Assembly: GCA_019828595.1 (NCBI GenBank)
Contig: JAHQRK010000004.1
Coordinates: 186,001 to 250,000, forward strand
DNA: 64,000 nucleotides
Direction: 5' to 3'
DNA from: Aphanomyces cochlioides
Taxonomy: Eukaryota > Oomycota > Saprolegniomycetes > Saprolegniales > Verrucalvaceae
Under the pieces are notes generated by a model. It had not been told where the DNA came from. It did no database searches and was given only the letters and a program-made list of their open reading frames with translations. The translations under genes and the position numbers were made by a program. Below are positions 38,999 through 47,243 of this stretch, in pieces (position 1 is the first letter of the stretch; each line of letters starts with the position of its first letter).

Positions 38999-41215
38999 AT
39001 GAGTGGAATCATAGCTAATACACCTACTATAAATAGTTCAACATACAATCCGTCAAATTACACAAGTGATGTTTATTTGAGAAAAAGTGATCCTAGAGTC
39101 TCATATATCAGTAATCTAACTGCTGGGCAAGCAAGTGCTAAAAAGGCATTAATTTTAGATTCAGGGCTTTCAATAAGTGGAATCAACTCGATTGGTATGA
39201 CTGGTATTTACACAAACACAAGCACTACCGATGCATCAAGCACTATTACAGGCTCGATGATTACTGCAGGTGGATTGGCGGTGTCCAAGAAAATTTATGC
39301 CGGTAGCGATATCAATATCATTAATGGAACCGCGCAAATCAATCTAAATAGTTCGTCAAATACTGCGGGAAGATCGACGTGCGCATTTATTAATGACCAA
39401 GGTACGTTCGAGATTGGTAGCCGTGGATCGACGAATTCACAGCTTCCTGGTCAGCTCTACATTTGGAATGGATCATTTCTGATGAGTATGACCACTGCAG
39501 GCAATACAGGTTTTCTAAGCACTTCGGATGCTACATCTTCGAGTGCAGGCGGCTCAATGACTATATATGGTGGGTGCGCTATTGCTAAGAAACTGTATGT
39601 AGGTAGTAATGCATCAGTAAGCGGATCTATACTTCAAGGAACGAGCACAGATACATCAAGAGCAATATCTTGCTTAAACAATAATCTTGCTATTGCTGGC
39701 ACTTCTTATATTACGCTTGGTCAATCAACCAACAATAATAATCAAGCTGAACTTTCCTTTTATTATGCTGGCAGCGGATCAACCAATAATAGATTTCAAA
39801 TTGGATTTTACGGAGGTAGCAGATTACTCGAAGTAGCAGCTTCTGGTATAATCAATATCAATTCTAATATTGCTTCAACAACGCAGTCGAATGGTAGTTT
39901 GGTAATCGCTGGAGGAATGGGCGTATCAGGAGCTATCAATACTGGTGGAGCTATCAATTCTGGCGCATCGATCTCAGCAACTACGGCTACGATTGGTTCT
40001 ACTTCGAATACTGGCGGGACCCTTTCGATTACAAGCGTTGGATACCACTTGGCAATGTATTATAGTGCAACCGTTAATTCGACTATCAATACAAGTTCTG
40101 GAGGCGATATTGTGCTATCGAGTACGAATGGAGGAACAAGCACATATTATACGTTTGCTAATAATGGGCAGATTCAACTATCTGGTATCTCAGCGCGCAA
40201 TAGTCATAAAATGGATCTCGGAACTAATACATCGAAAGACAATATCATTTGTCTTGCTCAGACCAATAACACAAGCCCATCCTACATGCTCGGCGTATCG
40301 AGCTTATCACTCAATTATACGTCTGGTGGCTTGCATACTTGGTTTTACAACAACTCAACTACGCCGGCTATCACTGGTACTCAGCAGATGCAGCTGAGTA
40401 CTGGTGGTAATCTCAATATTGCTAATGGTGGAGTTCATTGCTATGGTCTCAATGCGGGTGATCTTAGCACCACAGGTCCAGGTATGCATATGCATTATTC
40501 GACTGGTTCGAGTGTTGGCATTCTACAATGCTTCGATTATTCATCGTCTCAATACAAAGATATCAACATTCAATCCTCACTCTTCTATAAGTCATCTAAC
40601 GGTTTTTGGGGCGTGGGCACAAACAATCCTGGATGTCCTCTGGAAATCCTTGGTACTGGCTCACAATCAACTGGATCGGGCTTTACTTTCATTACGAGTA
40701 GTTCAGTTGGTCAGGCGACTGGATTTAGTAATAGAAACTTCTCTCTTAAGACGAGTGGTGGGATTATGGTTGCTTCTGGTGAAATTGATTGTCTTTCAGA
40801 TCTGAGAACAAAATCAGATGTAATCGATCTATCTCAAGATCAATCCGAGCGATTTGTCCGTAATATCACTCCTATCGAGTATAGCTATAAGGCAAATCCT
40901 GATAAACGCCATTATGGCTATGGTGCACAAGAACTCGTGAAACATGGTTTGAGTGTGTTAGTTGGCGCTACTGATTCGGATGAACCATTGCCCGAGGAAA
41001 TTATTGAGTGTGTTAATGGTGATGTTATTCAGATTGGATCTGACAGCCGCCTTGTTGTCGATGTGATTAGTATTGTACCATTGCTGCATTCTGCTCTTAA
41101 ACGTGCGCTTAAGAAAATTGATAATCTTACTCAAGTTGTTGGAAAGCAGCAGATGCAGATGGAACAACTGACAACTAAACCTGTTCGACGCACAAAAAGC
41201 AGCGCTTTGCTGTAA
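38999..41215 (+). CDS. fibre-like protein with C-terminal S74 intramolecular chaperone
   Basis: 738 residues. Residues about 20-550 are repeat-rich and Ser/Thr/Gly/Asn-rich, with recurring units such as SSTITGSMITAGGLAVSKK and STTQSNGSLVIAGGMGVSGA. These are typical of trimeric beta-helical tail spikes and of giant-virus collar or fibre proteins. Residues about 598-730 are a peptidase S74 domain: the self-cleavage site Ser600-Asp601 in CLSDLRTKSDV, then YGYGAQEL and a C-terminal coiled coil (LLHSALKRALKKIDNLTQVV). In phage and phycodnavirus homologues the S74 domain trimerises the fibre and then cuts itself off. It is likely the host-attachment spike of the virion. GC content is a little higher than in neighbouring genes. 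Confidence 0.88.
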   Translation: MSGIIANTPTINSSTYNPSNYTSDVYLRKSDPRVSYISNLTAGQASAKKALILDSGLSISGINSIGMTGIYTNTSTTDASSTITGSMITAGGLAVSKKIYAGSDINIINGTAQINLNSSSNTAGRSTCAFINDQGTFEIGSRGSTNSQLPGQLYIWNGSFLMSMTTAGNTGFLSTSDATSSSAGGSMTIYGGCAIAKKLYVGSNASVSGSILQGTSTDTSRAISCLNNNLAIAGTSYITLGQSTNNNNQAELSFYYAGSGSTNNRFQIGFYGGSRLLEVAASGIININSNIASTTQSNGSLVIAGGMGVSGAINTGGAINSGASISATTATIGSTSNTGGTLSITSVGYHLAMYYSATVNSTINTSSGGDIVLSSTNGGTSTYYTFANNGQIQLSGISARNSHKMDLGTNTSKDNIICLAQTNNTSPSYMLGVSSLSLNYTSGGLHTWFYNNSTTPAITGTQQMQLSTGGNLNIANGGVHCYGLNAGDLSTTGPGMHMHYSTGSSVGILQCFDYSSSQYKDINIQSSLFYKSSNGFWGVGTNNPGCPLEILGTGSQSTGSGFTFITSSSVGQATGFSNRNFSLKTSGGIMVASGEIDCLSDLRTKSDVIDLSQDQSERFVRNITPIEYSYKANPDKRHYGYGAQELVKHGLSVLVGATDSDEPLPEEIIECVNGDVIQIGSDSRLVVDVISIVPLLHSALKRALKKIDNLTQVVGKQQMQMEQLTTKPVRRTKSSALL

Positions 41216-41244
41216 TAGAGCGAAGTCTCTCGACCCTTAGTAAT

Positions 41245-41281
41245 AAAAAAAGCAATTCTAAGCTCGCTTAGTAGTTTTTTT
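41245..41281. terminator. bidirectional hairpin between fibre and MCP genes
   Basis: An A-run, then CTAAG-CTCG-CTTAG (41258-41271), then a T-run: symmetrical for both strands, 30-40 bp after the fibre stop and 8 bp after the MCP stop. This looks like a shared 3'-end signal. Confidence 0.5.
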
Positions 41282-41288
41282 GGTGTAT

Positions 41289-43046
41289 TTAAGTCCAATG
41301 ATGAATTTCCCCAGTTAAACGGTCAACAGAAAGATCTCGTTCATACACAACTAAAATCAAGCAATTTGTTCCTTGGCAGCAAGCATTGACACCGCTTACG
41401 ATAACTGATTGTGGAACGTCTGGGTTAGTAATACGAGAACAGTCGGCGACCATAATACGCTGAATCGTTTGCCACTTTTGAAAATCAATCAAACCATTTG
41501 AAATTTCGTGGGTAAGACCACCATTAATTGCTCCAAGTTTCTTAAATTCGTCATTCCAAGCTTCAAAGTCGTAATCCAATGTTTTACTAAATACGTTGTC
41601 ATTTCCAACTTGAACTTGAAAGCTACGAATTGAACTACCTGCTTGACAAGTCCAAGGCGCACTATCAAATGGGCTTTGGAATTGTTCTACACCATTAGCC
41701 GACGAATTTGCAAAATGTCCGCTGCTTGTTTCGCTGTATGGTACCAAACAAACATATTTGATATTTTTCCAAGAACCAGATAATTGAAGATTGAATGTAG
41801 CATTTTGTTGAGCTGAAGAAAGAGCACCAGTGCCGGCTTTTCCTCGGAAATATTGAGCATAACAATCAAGATATTTCACGTTCTTTACAGGCTGACTTAC
41901 AATCGGTAACGGATTAGCAATATCATAGAATGGAATATTTAATCTGGCTGTTGTAAATGGAAGGTATTGCCCAGCTTGGGCTAGCGTTGTAATGTTATTC
42001 TGAAGGGGACCAAATGCTAAACGAACAGTCGTCGAAGCTGTATTACATCCAGCAAGAGCGTTTGCAGAATCAGCAGAGGCCAACATAACTGGAACGGTAT
42101 TGCCGCTTGTCATAGTTGTAGAAGCTAACGTTAGCCCAGTAGTAGTAACTGCAATATCGCAATAACCACTATTTACTTTAAGTCGTAATTTCAATTGAGG
42201 ATTTCCGATAAGATCCAATTCTTTAAAAATTGGATGAAGATCAACAAGACGAATTTTTAACATATGATGCCAAACACCAAGAACCGAGCCCGCCACTGGT
42301 GCAGTATTTACGACAAAAGCTCCTTTGCCGTTTTGAGCTGCAATGGTTGATGCTACAGAAGATCATTGTGTAATCCAATTGTAGGCATTTACTCCACCCG
42401 TATAGTTTCCCGATGAGTCAATGTTTCCAGTAAGTTGTGGATTGCTGTAAATACGAGAAATAAATCCATTATTTTCTTTCAACGATGCCTCAGTTGGTAC
42501 AGTTCCCAAAGTAGCGGTGCAATTTGAGAAATTGTTTGTAAAACCATCGCCTGATAACGAAGTCGTTGCTGAAGAAAAAGACATAGATTGCCAATCATCC
42601 GCGCTCATAAAAGCGTCAGCACCGTGTTTATTAAGGTCAGAAATGCTCCATTCAGTCATTGCTCGAATGTTATTCCAGTAGAGTTTGAAATCCGATTCAG
42701 TAATGATAGTTTGTCCATTAAGTTCTACTGTCATTGAATCAATGATATTAAATACTCCAGCTTTTAAAGCAGTACAATAACGATTGATAGCACCGAATGT
42801 ACCAGCGCCAGTATTTTTCATAGAGACAATATATGGTAGCGTAAGATAAGCATCTTTTAAAGAAGCAAAGCCTTTAGCGCCTTGAAGACTTGTTGCAGCA
42901 TCAATTGAAATAATACCAGATTGATAGCTACCTTGATTTACATCGGGGACTTGAACCATTCGTTTTCCTTTAGAAACGCTAATAGATGGTTCACCCTTTA
43001 AAGAGCTTTCATATAAAAATTGATCGGCTAATTGATACTCACTCAT
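41289..43046 (-). CDS. mcp: double jelly-roll major capsid protein, interrupted by one TGA
   Basis: Read from the ATG at 43046, the frame codes 227 residues, meets TGA at 42365-42363, then continues in the same frame to a TAA at 41289. This gives about 585 codons in all, close to the usual Polinton MCP length. The first part has GFASLKDAYLTLPYIVSM and DSMTVELNGQTIITESDF. The second has VWHHMLKIRLVDLHPIFKEL and KNVKYLDCYAQYFRG. Both are family-like, so this is one gene, not two. No other damage is seen. The stop may be a recent mutation (CGA to TGA is a C-to-T change), a sequencing error, or a read-through site. Confidence 0.88.
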
Positions 43047-43100
43047 TATATTTTATTAATTATATACAGCCACAGATAAGATTATTTTTTAAATTATTTA
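43047..43100. promoter_or_regulatory. bidirectional promoter region, MCP / protease
   Basis: This 54-bp A/T-rich spacer between the divergent start codons has TGTATATAAT about 20 nt before the MCP start on the minus strand. Confidence 0.35.
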
Positions 43101-43478
43101 ATGGACCTAATAAAAGGAATTACAAGCGATCATCAGTTAATTAAATTATCTAATTTATTGGGTGTTGAAATAACAAATATTTACACTTTTGAAGAAATAA
43201 AAAAACAATTGCCCAAAAACGGAAATTATATTATTTTGTTAGAAAATGGTGGTGGAATTGGACATTGGACTGCGATTTATAAAAATGAATATTTTGATTC
43301 TATGGGCGAGCCACCGCCTTTGATTTTGGGAATAAAAAAATATAACAAAAAACAATATCAATCAACGTATGCTGAATATTGCGGTATATGGTGTATGCTT
43401 TGGTTATATGCAAAACAGAATAATCGTATGGATTTATTTGATGGATTCCACAATCTAAACAATTCCGATTTCGAATAA
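43101..43478 (+). CDS. adenain-like (C5/Ulp1-type) maturation cysteine protease
   Basis: 125 residues. The catalytic set is visible: His55 in GIGHWTAIY, Asp66 in YFDSMG, Gln87 (YQSTY) and nucleophile Cys94 in EYCGIWCMLWLY. The length and motif order fit the short Polinton PRO proteins, which process capsid and core precursors during assembly. ATG at 43101. The stop lies 1 nt from the stop of the convergent next gene. Confidence 0.9.
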   Translation: MDLIKGITSDHQLIKLSNLLGVEITNIYTFEEIKKQLPKNGNYIILLENGGGIGHWTAIYKNEYFDSMGEPPPLILGIKKYNKKQYQSTYAEYCGIWCMLWLYAKQNNRMDLFDGFHNLNNSDFE

Positions 43479-43479
43479 T

Positions 43480-43788
43480 TTATTTTAATGCTTCAAGCTC
43501 AGATATTAATTTTGGGCAATTTTCTATCACATATTGATTATTTTTTAACCAATCAATATAAATTGGATCAATTTCTTTAATTTTGTTCAGAGTTAGATTT
43601 CTATGTTTACCCCATCGCATTTTGTATGATAGATCAGCATCTTTTAATTTTTCGGTTAAATATGTTTTAATTTCTGGTTTGTTTGACAATAACATTTCCT
43701 GATTTATTAACCATTTACAGTAATTTTGATCAATCTCAAAAACTTCTTGAATAGTCTTAGCTTTGTATTTTCCGAAATTTAATTCCAT
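43480..43788 (-). CDS. protein with two GKYK-type (DUF3820/ExoX-C-like) repeats
   Basis: 102 residues, made of two copies of one small domain: FGKYKAKTIQEVFEIDQNYCKWL (shown here as residues 5-27) and WGKHRNLTLNKIKEIDPIYIDW (residues 59-80). The pattern G-K-[YH]-[KR]-x-x-[TL]-[IL]-x-[EK]-[IV]-x-E-I-D-x-x-Y-x-x-W-L is known from C-termini of ExoX-like nucleases and from many viral proteins. A nucleic-acid role is inferred. The frame is intact. Confidence 0.65.
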   Translation of the reverse strand: MELNFGKYKAKTIQEVFEIDQNYCKWLINQEMLLSNKPEIKTYLTEKLKDADLSYKMRWGKHRNLTLNKIKEIDPIYIDWLKNNQYVIENCPKLISELEALK

Positions 43789-43989
43789 TATTTTTAATAT
43801 ATTCTATAGGTGATAGGTATTTTTAAAATTAATTAAATATTGAATTTTTGAATTGGTCAAGTTTGGATGTTCAATTTTTGTGAGTAAATGTTGGACTGTC
43901 TGTTATGTTCATCAGGTTTTTGTCGGGAAAACGGCATATTTTTCCAATAATAAATCAAGTCAGTTCCGATTAACCAAATATATAATGAC

Positions 43990-44120
43990 TGACATTGAGT
44001 TATTTTCAATCAAATGGACATATAAAAACACGTCTTTTATTGACATTGAGTTAAATTCAAACAAATGATGGACAAAAAATATGGTTATTTCATTGACTAT
44101 GAGTTAAACTGAAACAGATG
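43990..44120 (+). repeat. three imperfect 27-bp repeats spaced about 52 bp
   Basis: TGACATTGAGTTATTTTCAA (43990), TGACATTGAGTTAAATTCAA (44041) and TGACTATGAGTTAAACTGAA (44094) each continue with CAAATG or CAGATG. Periods are 51 and 53 bp. They lie in a gene-poor 340-bp stretch between two leftward genes. Confidence 0.6.
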
Positions 44121-44128
44121 TAAACATA

Positions 44129-44338
44129 CTAATATCCAAACTCGCTTTTAAATATTTTATTACAGTTAATTATTTCTGCTTTACTCATTCTTTTAAAATA
44201 CGTAGTAGCCCAATCGTTATACAATTTATAGATTTTATTAAATCCATAGAATCCTTCATAATCTTTATCTCCGTATGGACTTGTAATTACAATATAAGCA
44301 TCATCGTTTGTTTTATAAATCTCTACGTGGTCAAACAT
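44129..44338 (-). CDS. small hypothetical protein, 69 residues
   Basis: ATG-started, AT-rich like other genes of the element. The product is rich in Tyr, Phe, Asp and Lys (SPYGDKDYEGFYGFNKIYKL) and has no family I recognise. The frame stays open for about 30 codons upstream of the ATG without another start. Confidence 0.45.
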   Translation of the reverse strand: MFDHVEIYKTNDDAYIVITSPYGDKDYEGFYGFNKIYKLYNDWATTYFKRMSKAEIINCNKIFKSEFGY

Positions 44339-44889
44339 TTCACGGTTTTCGTAATTATTACATAAATATGTTCTATATCTTGCTTTAAATTTTACAATAA
44401 TTAAAATAGGTGCAATTGTTATTGTCCCGTTTTGAATAAATATAAAATATGATCAAATTGTTTGATGTTTTATTGCAAAACAAATTTTAATATATTTGTA
44501 CCAAATGCTGATCAACATAGTTGAGATATTGGAGTGCGGTAACTTCGCCCGTCCAAAATGGGGGACACGGTGATGAAAATTGAAGCAAACTGTTTTTTCA
44601 CGTTTCTCATTTTTTTTCGAAAACAAATAACTTAAAATGAACATATTGTGATATACATTGTATCATAGTCCAAAAACCTAAAGAAGAGTTAGTACTACTA
44701 TGTAGTAGTACTTACTGTTAACACCCAAGGAAATCTAAATAATTGAAAAGAACATTTGTTGGAATACGAAGATCGCACACATTTTTTCATTATGAGATTT
44801 TGACAGCCATTCGCTGATTTCGTTGCATATGATTGGTTGATAATATTCAACGAGATAAGCAATTATTGGGTAATATCGTCACTTTCAAA
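44339..44889. other. gene-free junction between viral part and cargo gene
   Basis: Base composition shifts from AT-rich to host-like across this stretch. It holds a near-perfect palindrome, AGTACTACTA-TG-TAGTAGTACT (44691-44712). No gene is recognised. The promoter of the cargo gene should be in the last 150 bp. Confidence 0.4.
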
Positions 44890-46570
44890 ATGGACGGCAG
44901 CCCGAACTTAGCGCAAAGTCCCGTCCCAGCTCCTGCACCGCAGACGAACGTGGCCGACGAAGCGCAAGGTGTGCAGGACGTGACTGTCGACTTGCCAACT
45001 GCTTTCAAGTATCGCGCGGAAGAATACTATGTGAGAAAAGCGTACTCGTCGTATTATGTTCGTGTAATTGAACTTCTACAGACATACGACTACATCTCAG
45101 TGACGGGAACACCAGGTTTGAACTTGTATACGATTAAAAGATGGATAACAGACGCGTGTGTTTTGTGTAGGCATTGGCAAATCGATCTTTTATGACTACT
45201 TCTTTTCTCGATACCGAAACGAACACCCAGAGGCTATTATTGTTACTGCCTCTTTCAACAAGGATCGAGGGTTGATGAAGTGTGTCGTGTTTGGTCCAAA
45301 AGGTCCTGTGGTGCACACTTTTGATTCAGTGTCGTTTGCGCGTTTGCAGCATGAATATCCCAATGCACTCCATCTCTACGATGGACCACCATTTGTGCCA
45401 CCTGCGGATTCAAAAATGGTAACTTTCACAAGTCCCAATTTTGGTTGGCTCGATTCGATGCGGAAGAATGTCGAAGCTCATTGCGAGCTGTATATGCCTG
45501 TTTGGGAATTGGGCGAGTTGGGTGACGCCGTCAAAGTGTTGAATTTGGAGATATCAGACGAAGAATTGACCGAGAGATATAGACAGTTTGGTGGTGTCCC
45601 GCGCTATTGTCTAGCAAAATCAGCCAGAGCGTATCGAAAGGGATTGATCGCCATGGAACAAGCGATTGAGAAGATTAAAACGTTGGAGGATGTTCAAGCG
45701 TGCTTTGAAATGTCTGTGCCGTTAAATCTTGTAGTTCATCGACTGCTGCATTACATTCCTGAAGAGGATCCAACATTTGCAACACTCGAGTTTGGTTCGG
45801 ATTGGATTGGAATACGGATTTACAACCAACTCGCCGTTAAACTTAGCCAAGAACGAGCAAAGTTGATGAAATGGCTTGACGGTGCAGGAAAAGCGTCTAC
45901 GTTTAATGGATGGTTGTTTGAAAATCTCGCCCATGAAAAACTTTTTGACGGTGGTACGTTCAAGTGCGTACAACTTGACGAACGAAGGCAAGAGATATCG
46001 CTGACGATCAATCGGACCATTGGGCATTATGAGCGGTTTGCAACTAACTTTACTTTGGAAATGGTCTTTCAGAATGTGTATCAAATCCCGAAATCTCAAA
46101 CATTCAAGTCCATTGACTCGTTTATCCATTTGGGTGAGACGTTGCTGTTGTTCCAAATTACAAAATCATTAAACCATCCAGTCGATTGTGCAGGATTAGT
46201 GGAATTGTTTGCAAAGTTGGAGCTTGTTGACAAGATCAAACAAAACCCACGCTTTGCTCAACTGATATTTGTTGTGCCTCAAGGAATTGGCGACTCGTAC
46301 AAGAATCAACAATTGATCACTCAAAATTTGCATTTGGAAGACTTGATGGGAGCCGGCGTGAGATGTATTTCAGGTATTGGGCCAGTCCTGCAAAAGAAGT
46401 TGCACGACAAGAACATTTTTACTTGTTCACATTTGAAGGCTCATTCTAAAGATCCGGAGGGTGAACATGAGTTTGAGCTTTTGACCAAGCACATCGATCG
46501 ATTGAAGCAGGTGTGCGACTTGTCGTATTTGAATATGATTCCACAATATGTGCTTGAGCTTGAAGTCTAA
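44890..46570 (+). CDS. Crinkler/RHS-type P-loop NTPase with REase-like and HhH domains (cargo)
   Basis: Two exons: 44890-45115 and 45171-46570, with a 55-bp GT-AG intron. The total is 1626 nt, 541 residues. Splicing restores the Walker A GTPGIGKS (residues 73-80) within a stretch typical of the NTPase of Crinkler (CRN) effectors and retrotransposon-hot-spot proteins. A REase-superfamily region follows (about 320-420): FNGWLFENLAH, YQIPKSQTFKSIDSF and LLLFQITKSLNHP. A helix-hairpin-helix (ISGIGPVLQKKLHDKNIFTC) lies near 478-497. The N-terminal LFLAK-type secretion header of classical Crinklers is absent. GC content and the intron are host-like, unlike the rest of the Polinton. It lies 388 bp inside the right TIR. 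Function in the element is unknown; nuclease-based conflict is an inference. Confidence 0.85.
45116..45170 (+). other. intron in the cargo NTPase gene (splits the P-loop)
   Basis: GTTTGA ... GTGTAG, 55 bp. Removal joins CCA G to GC ATT and restores G-T-P-G-I-G-K-S. Without splicing no P-loop exists in either frame, so the call is well supported. Confidence 0.88.
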
Positions 46571-46788
46571 GGATTGATCAATATATATATATGTTTCTGC
46601 TGGCGCTCAAAAGTCTACACCCTTGCGATCCTACCTCTGTCATTTGACGTACGACGGCTACAGTACTTGCGAATACCAGGGCGTGAGTGAATACAAAAAA
46701 AATGTTCGTATTCATATTAAAATAAACGTAATAAAGTGTATTTCAAGTATTGCGCATTTCAGTTATTTGGCAATTTTACCCGATCGAT
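46571..46788. other. gap after the cargo gene
   Basis: Composition returns to AT-rich by about 46.69 kb. No gene is seen. An ATATATATATAT tract follows the cargo stop. Confidence 0.4.
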
Positions 46789-46959
46789 TTATACAAAAAA
46801 TTCTTTCGCTAATGATTTAATATTATAATCTTCAACAAATTTATTCCTATTATCAACAATTAATTTATCAGGACGATCAAGTGTTTCTGGAACGCTAAAT
46901 GACCCCCAATAAGTTTTTGCGTAAATTATTGGGTAATTTGTTAAATCTGAATATCGCAT
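46789..46959 (-). CDS. small protein, 56 residues, at the inner edge of the right TIR
   Basis: The ATG is at 46959, two bases overlapping the TIR boundary, and the stop TAA at 46791-46789. The product starts MRYSDLTNYPIIYAKTYWG and is balanced in composition (Trp, Tyr, Pro, charged residues) rather than low complexity, which argues for a real gene. The family is unknown. It is too short for usual ORF cut-offs. Confidence 0.45.
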   Translation of the reverse strand: MRYSDLTNYPIIYAKTYWGSFSVPETLDRPDKLIVDNRNKFVEDYNIKSLAKEFFV

Positions 46960-47237
46960 TATATTATAAATAATTATTGTTCAAGATCAAATGAATTTTA
47001 AAATTTTCTGTATGAAGGTCAAGATTATGCTGGTGATGCAAAATGCTTTGAGTGGTGATCATTTTGCCTTTGGACACTTCCACAAGTGTTAATTGTGTTT
47101 TTTGCTCGAGGGTGTCTCTAGCGTATGGTTGTGGAAATGGGTGAGAATCCATTCTTAGCTAATGGATGATGCCTTACTAATGCTTCTCGTCGTGAGAATT
47201 TTGAAGTGGCCACGATATACCTTTAACAGCTATTACT
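46958..47237 (-). repeat. Polinton right terminal inverted repeat
   Basis: Reverse complement of 30020-30299, ending CAGCTATTACT at 47237. It contains the second copy of the 62-codon frame (47152-46964, minus). Confidence 0.95.
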
Positions 47238-47243
47238 GCCCTA
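47238..47243. repeat. 6-bp target-site duplication, right copy (GCCCTA)
   Basis: Identical to 30014-30019 on the other side of the element. Confidence 0.93.

Larger units (their letters stand above)
30020..47237. mobile_element. Polinton/Maverick (endogenous polintovirus-like element), complete
   Basis: The element is 17,218 bp, bounded by 280-bp terminal inverted repeats whose outer ends start AG, and flanked by GCCCTA on both sides. It carries the Polinton core set: protein-primed PolB, RVE integrase, packaging ATPase, adenain-type protease, MCP and penton. It also has an S74-domain fibre, a PX/pVI-like protein, a zinc-finger protein and a cargo NTPase. The interior is strongly AT-rich compared with the flanking host DNA, except for the cargo segment (about 44.8-46.6 kb). 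Early genes (PolB, integrase) read rightward from the left end; capsid genes are mostly leftward. Confidence 0.97.

Noticed and set aside
42297..43046. Two separate capsid genes in the MCP region
   Set aside because: The halves are in the same frame and match N- and C-terminal parts of one double jelly-roll MCP; the second ORF has no ATG at its apparent start.
44453..44644. 63-codon ORF left of the cargo gene
   Set aside because: No motif, lies in the composition transition and is not conserved with anything I know.
44833..44889. Upstream start for the cargo NTPase
   Set aside because: It is TTG; the first ATG in frame is at 44890.
30020..47237. Altered genetic code with TGA as sense in the Polinton
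   Set aside because: Only one internal TGA was seen and AT-richness can explain the lack of terminal TGA; kept as a remark, not a claim.
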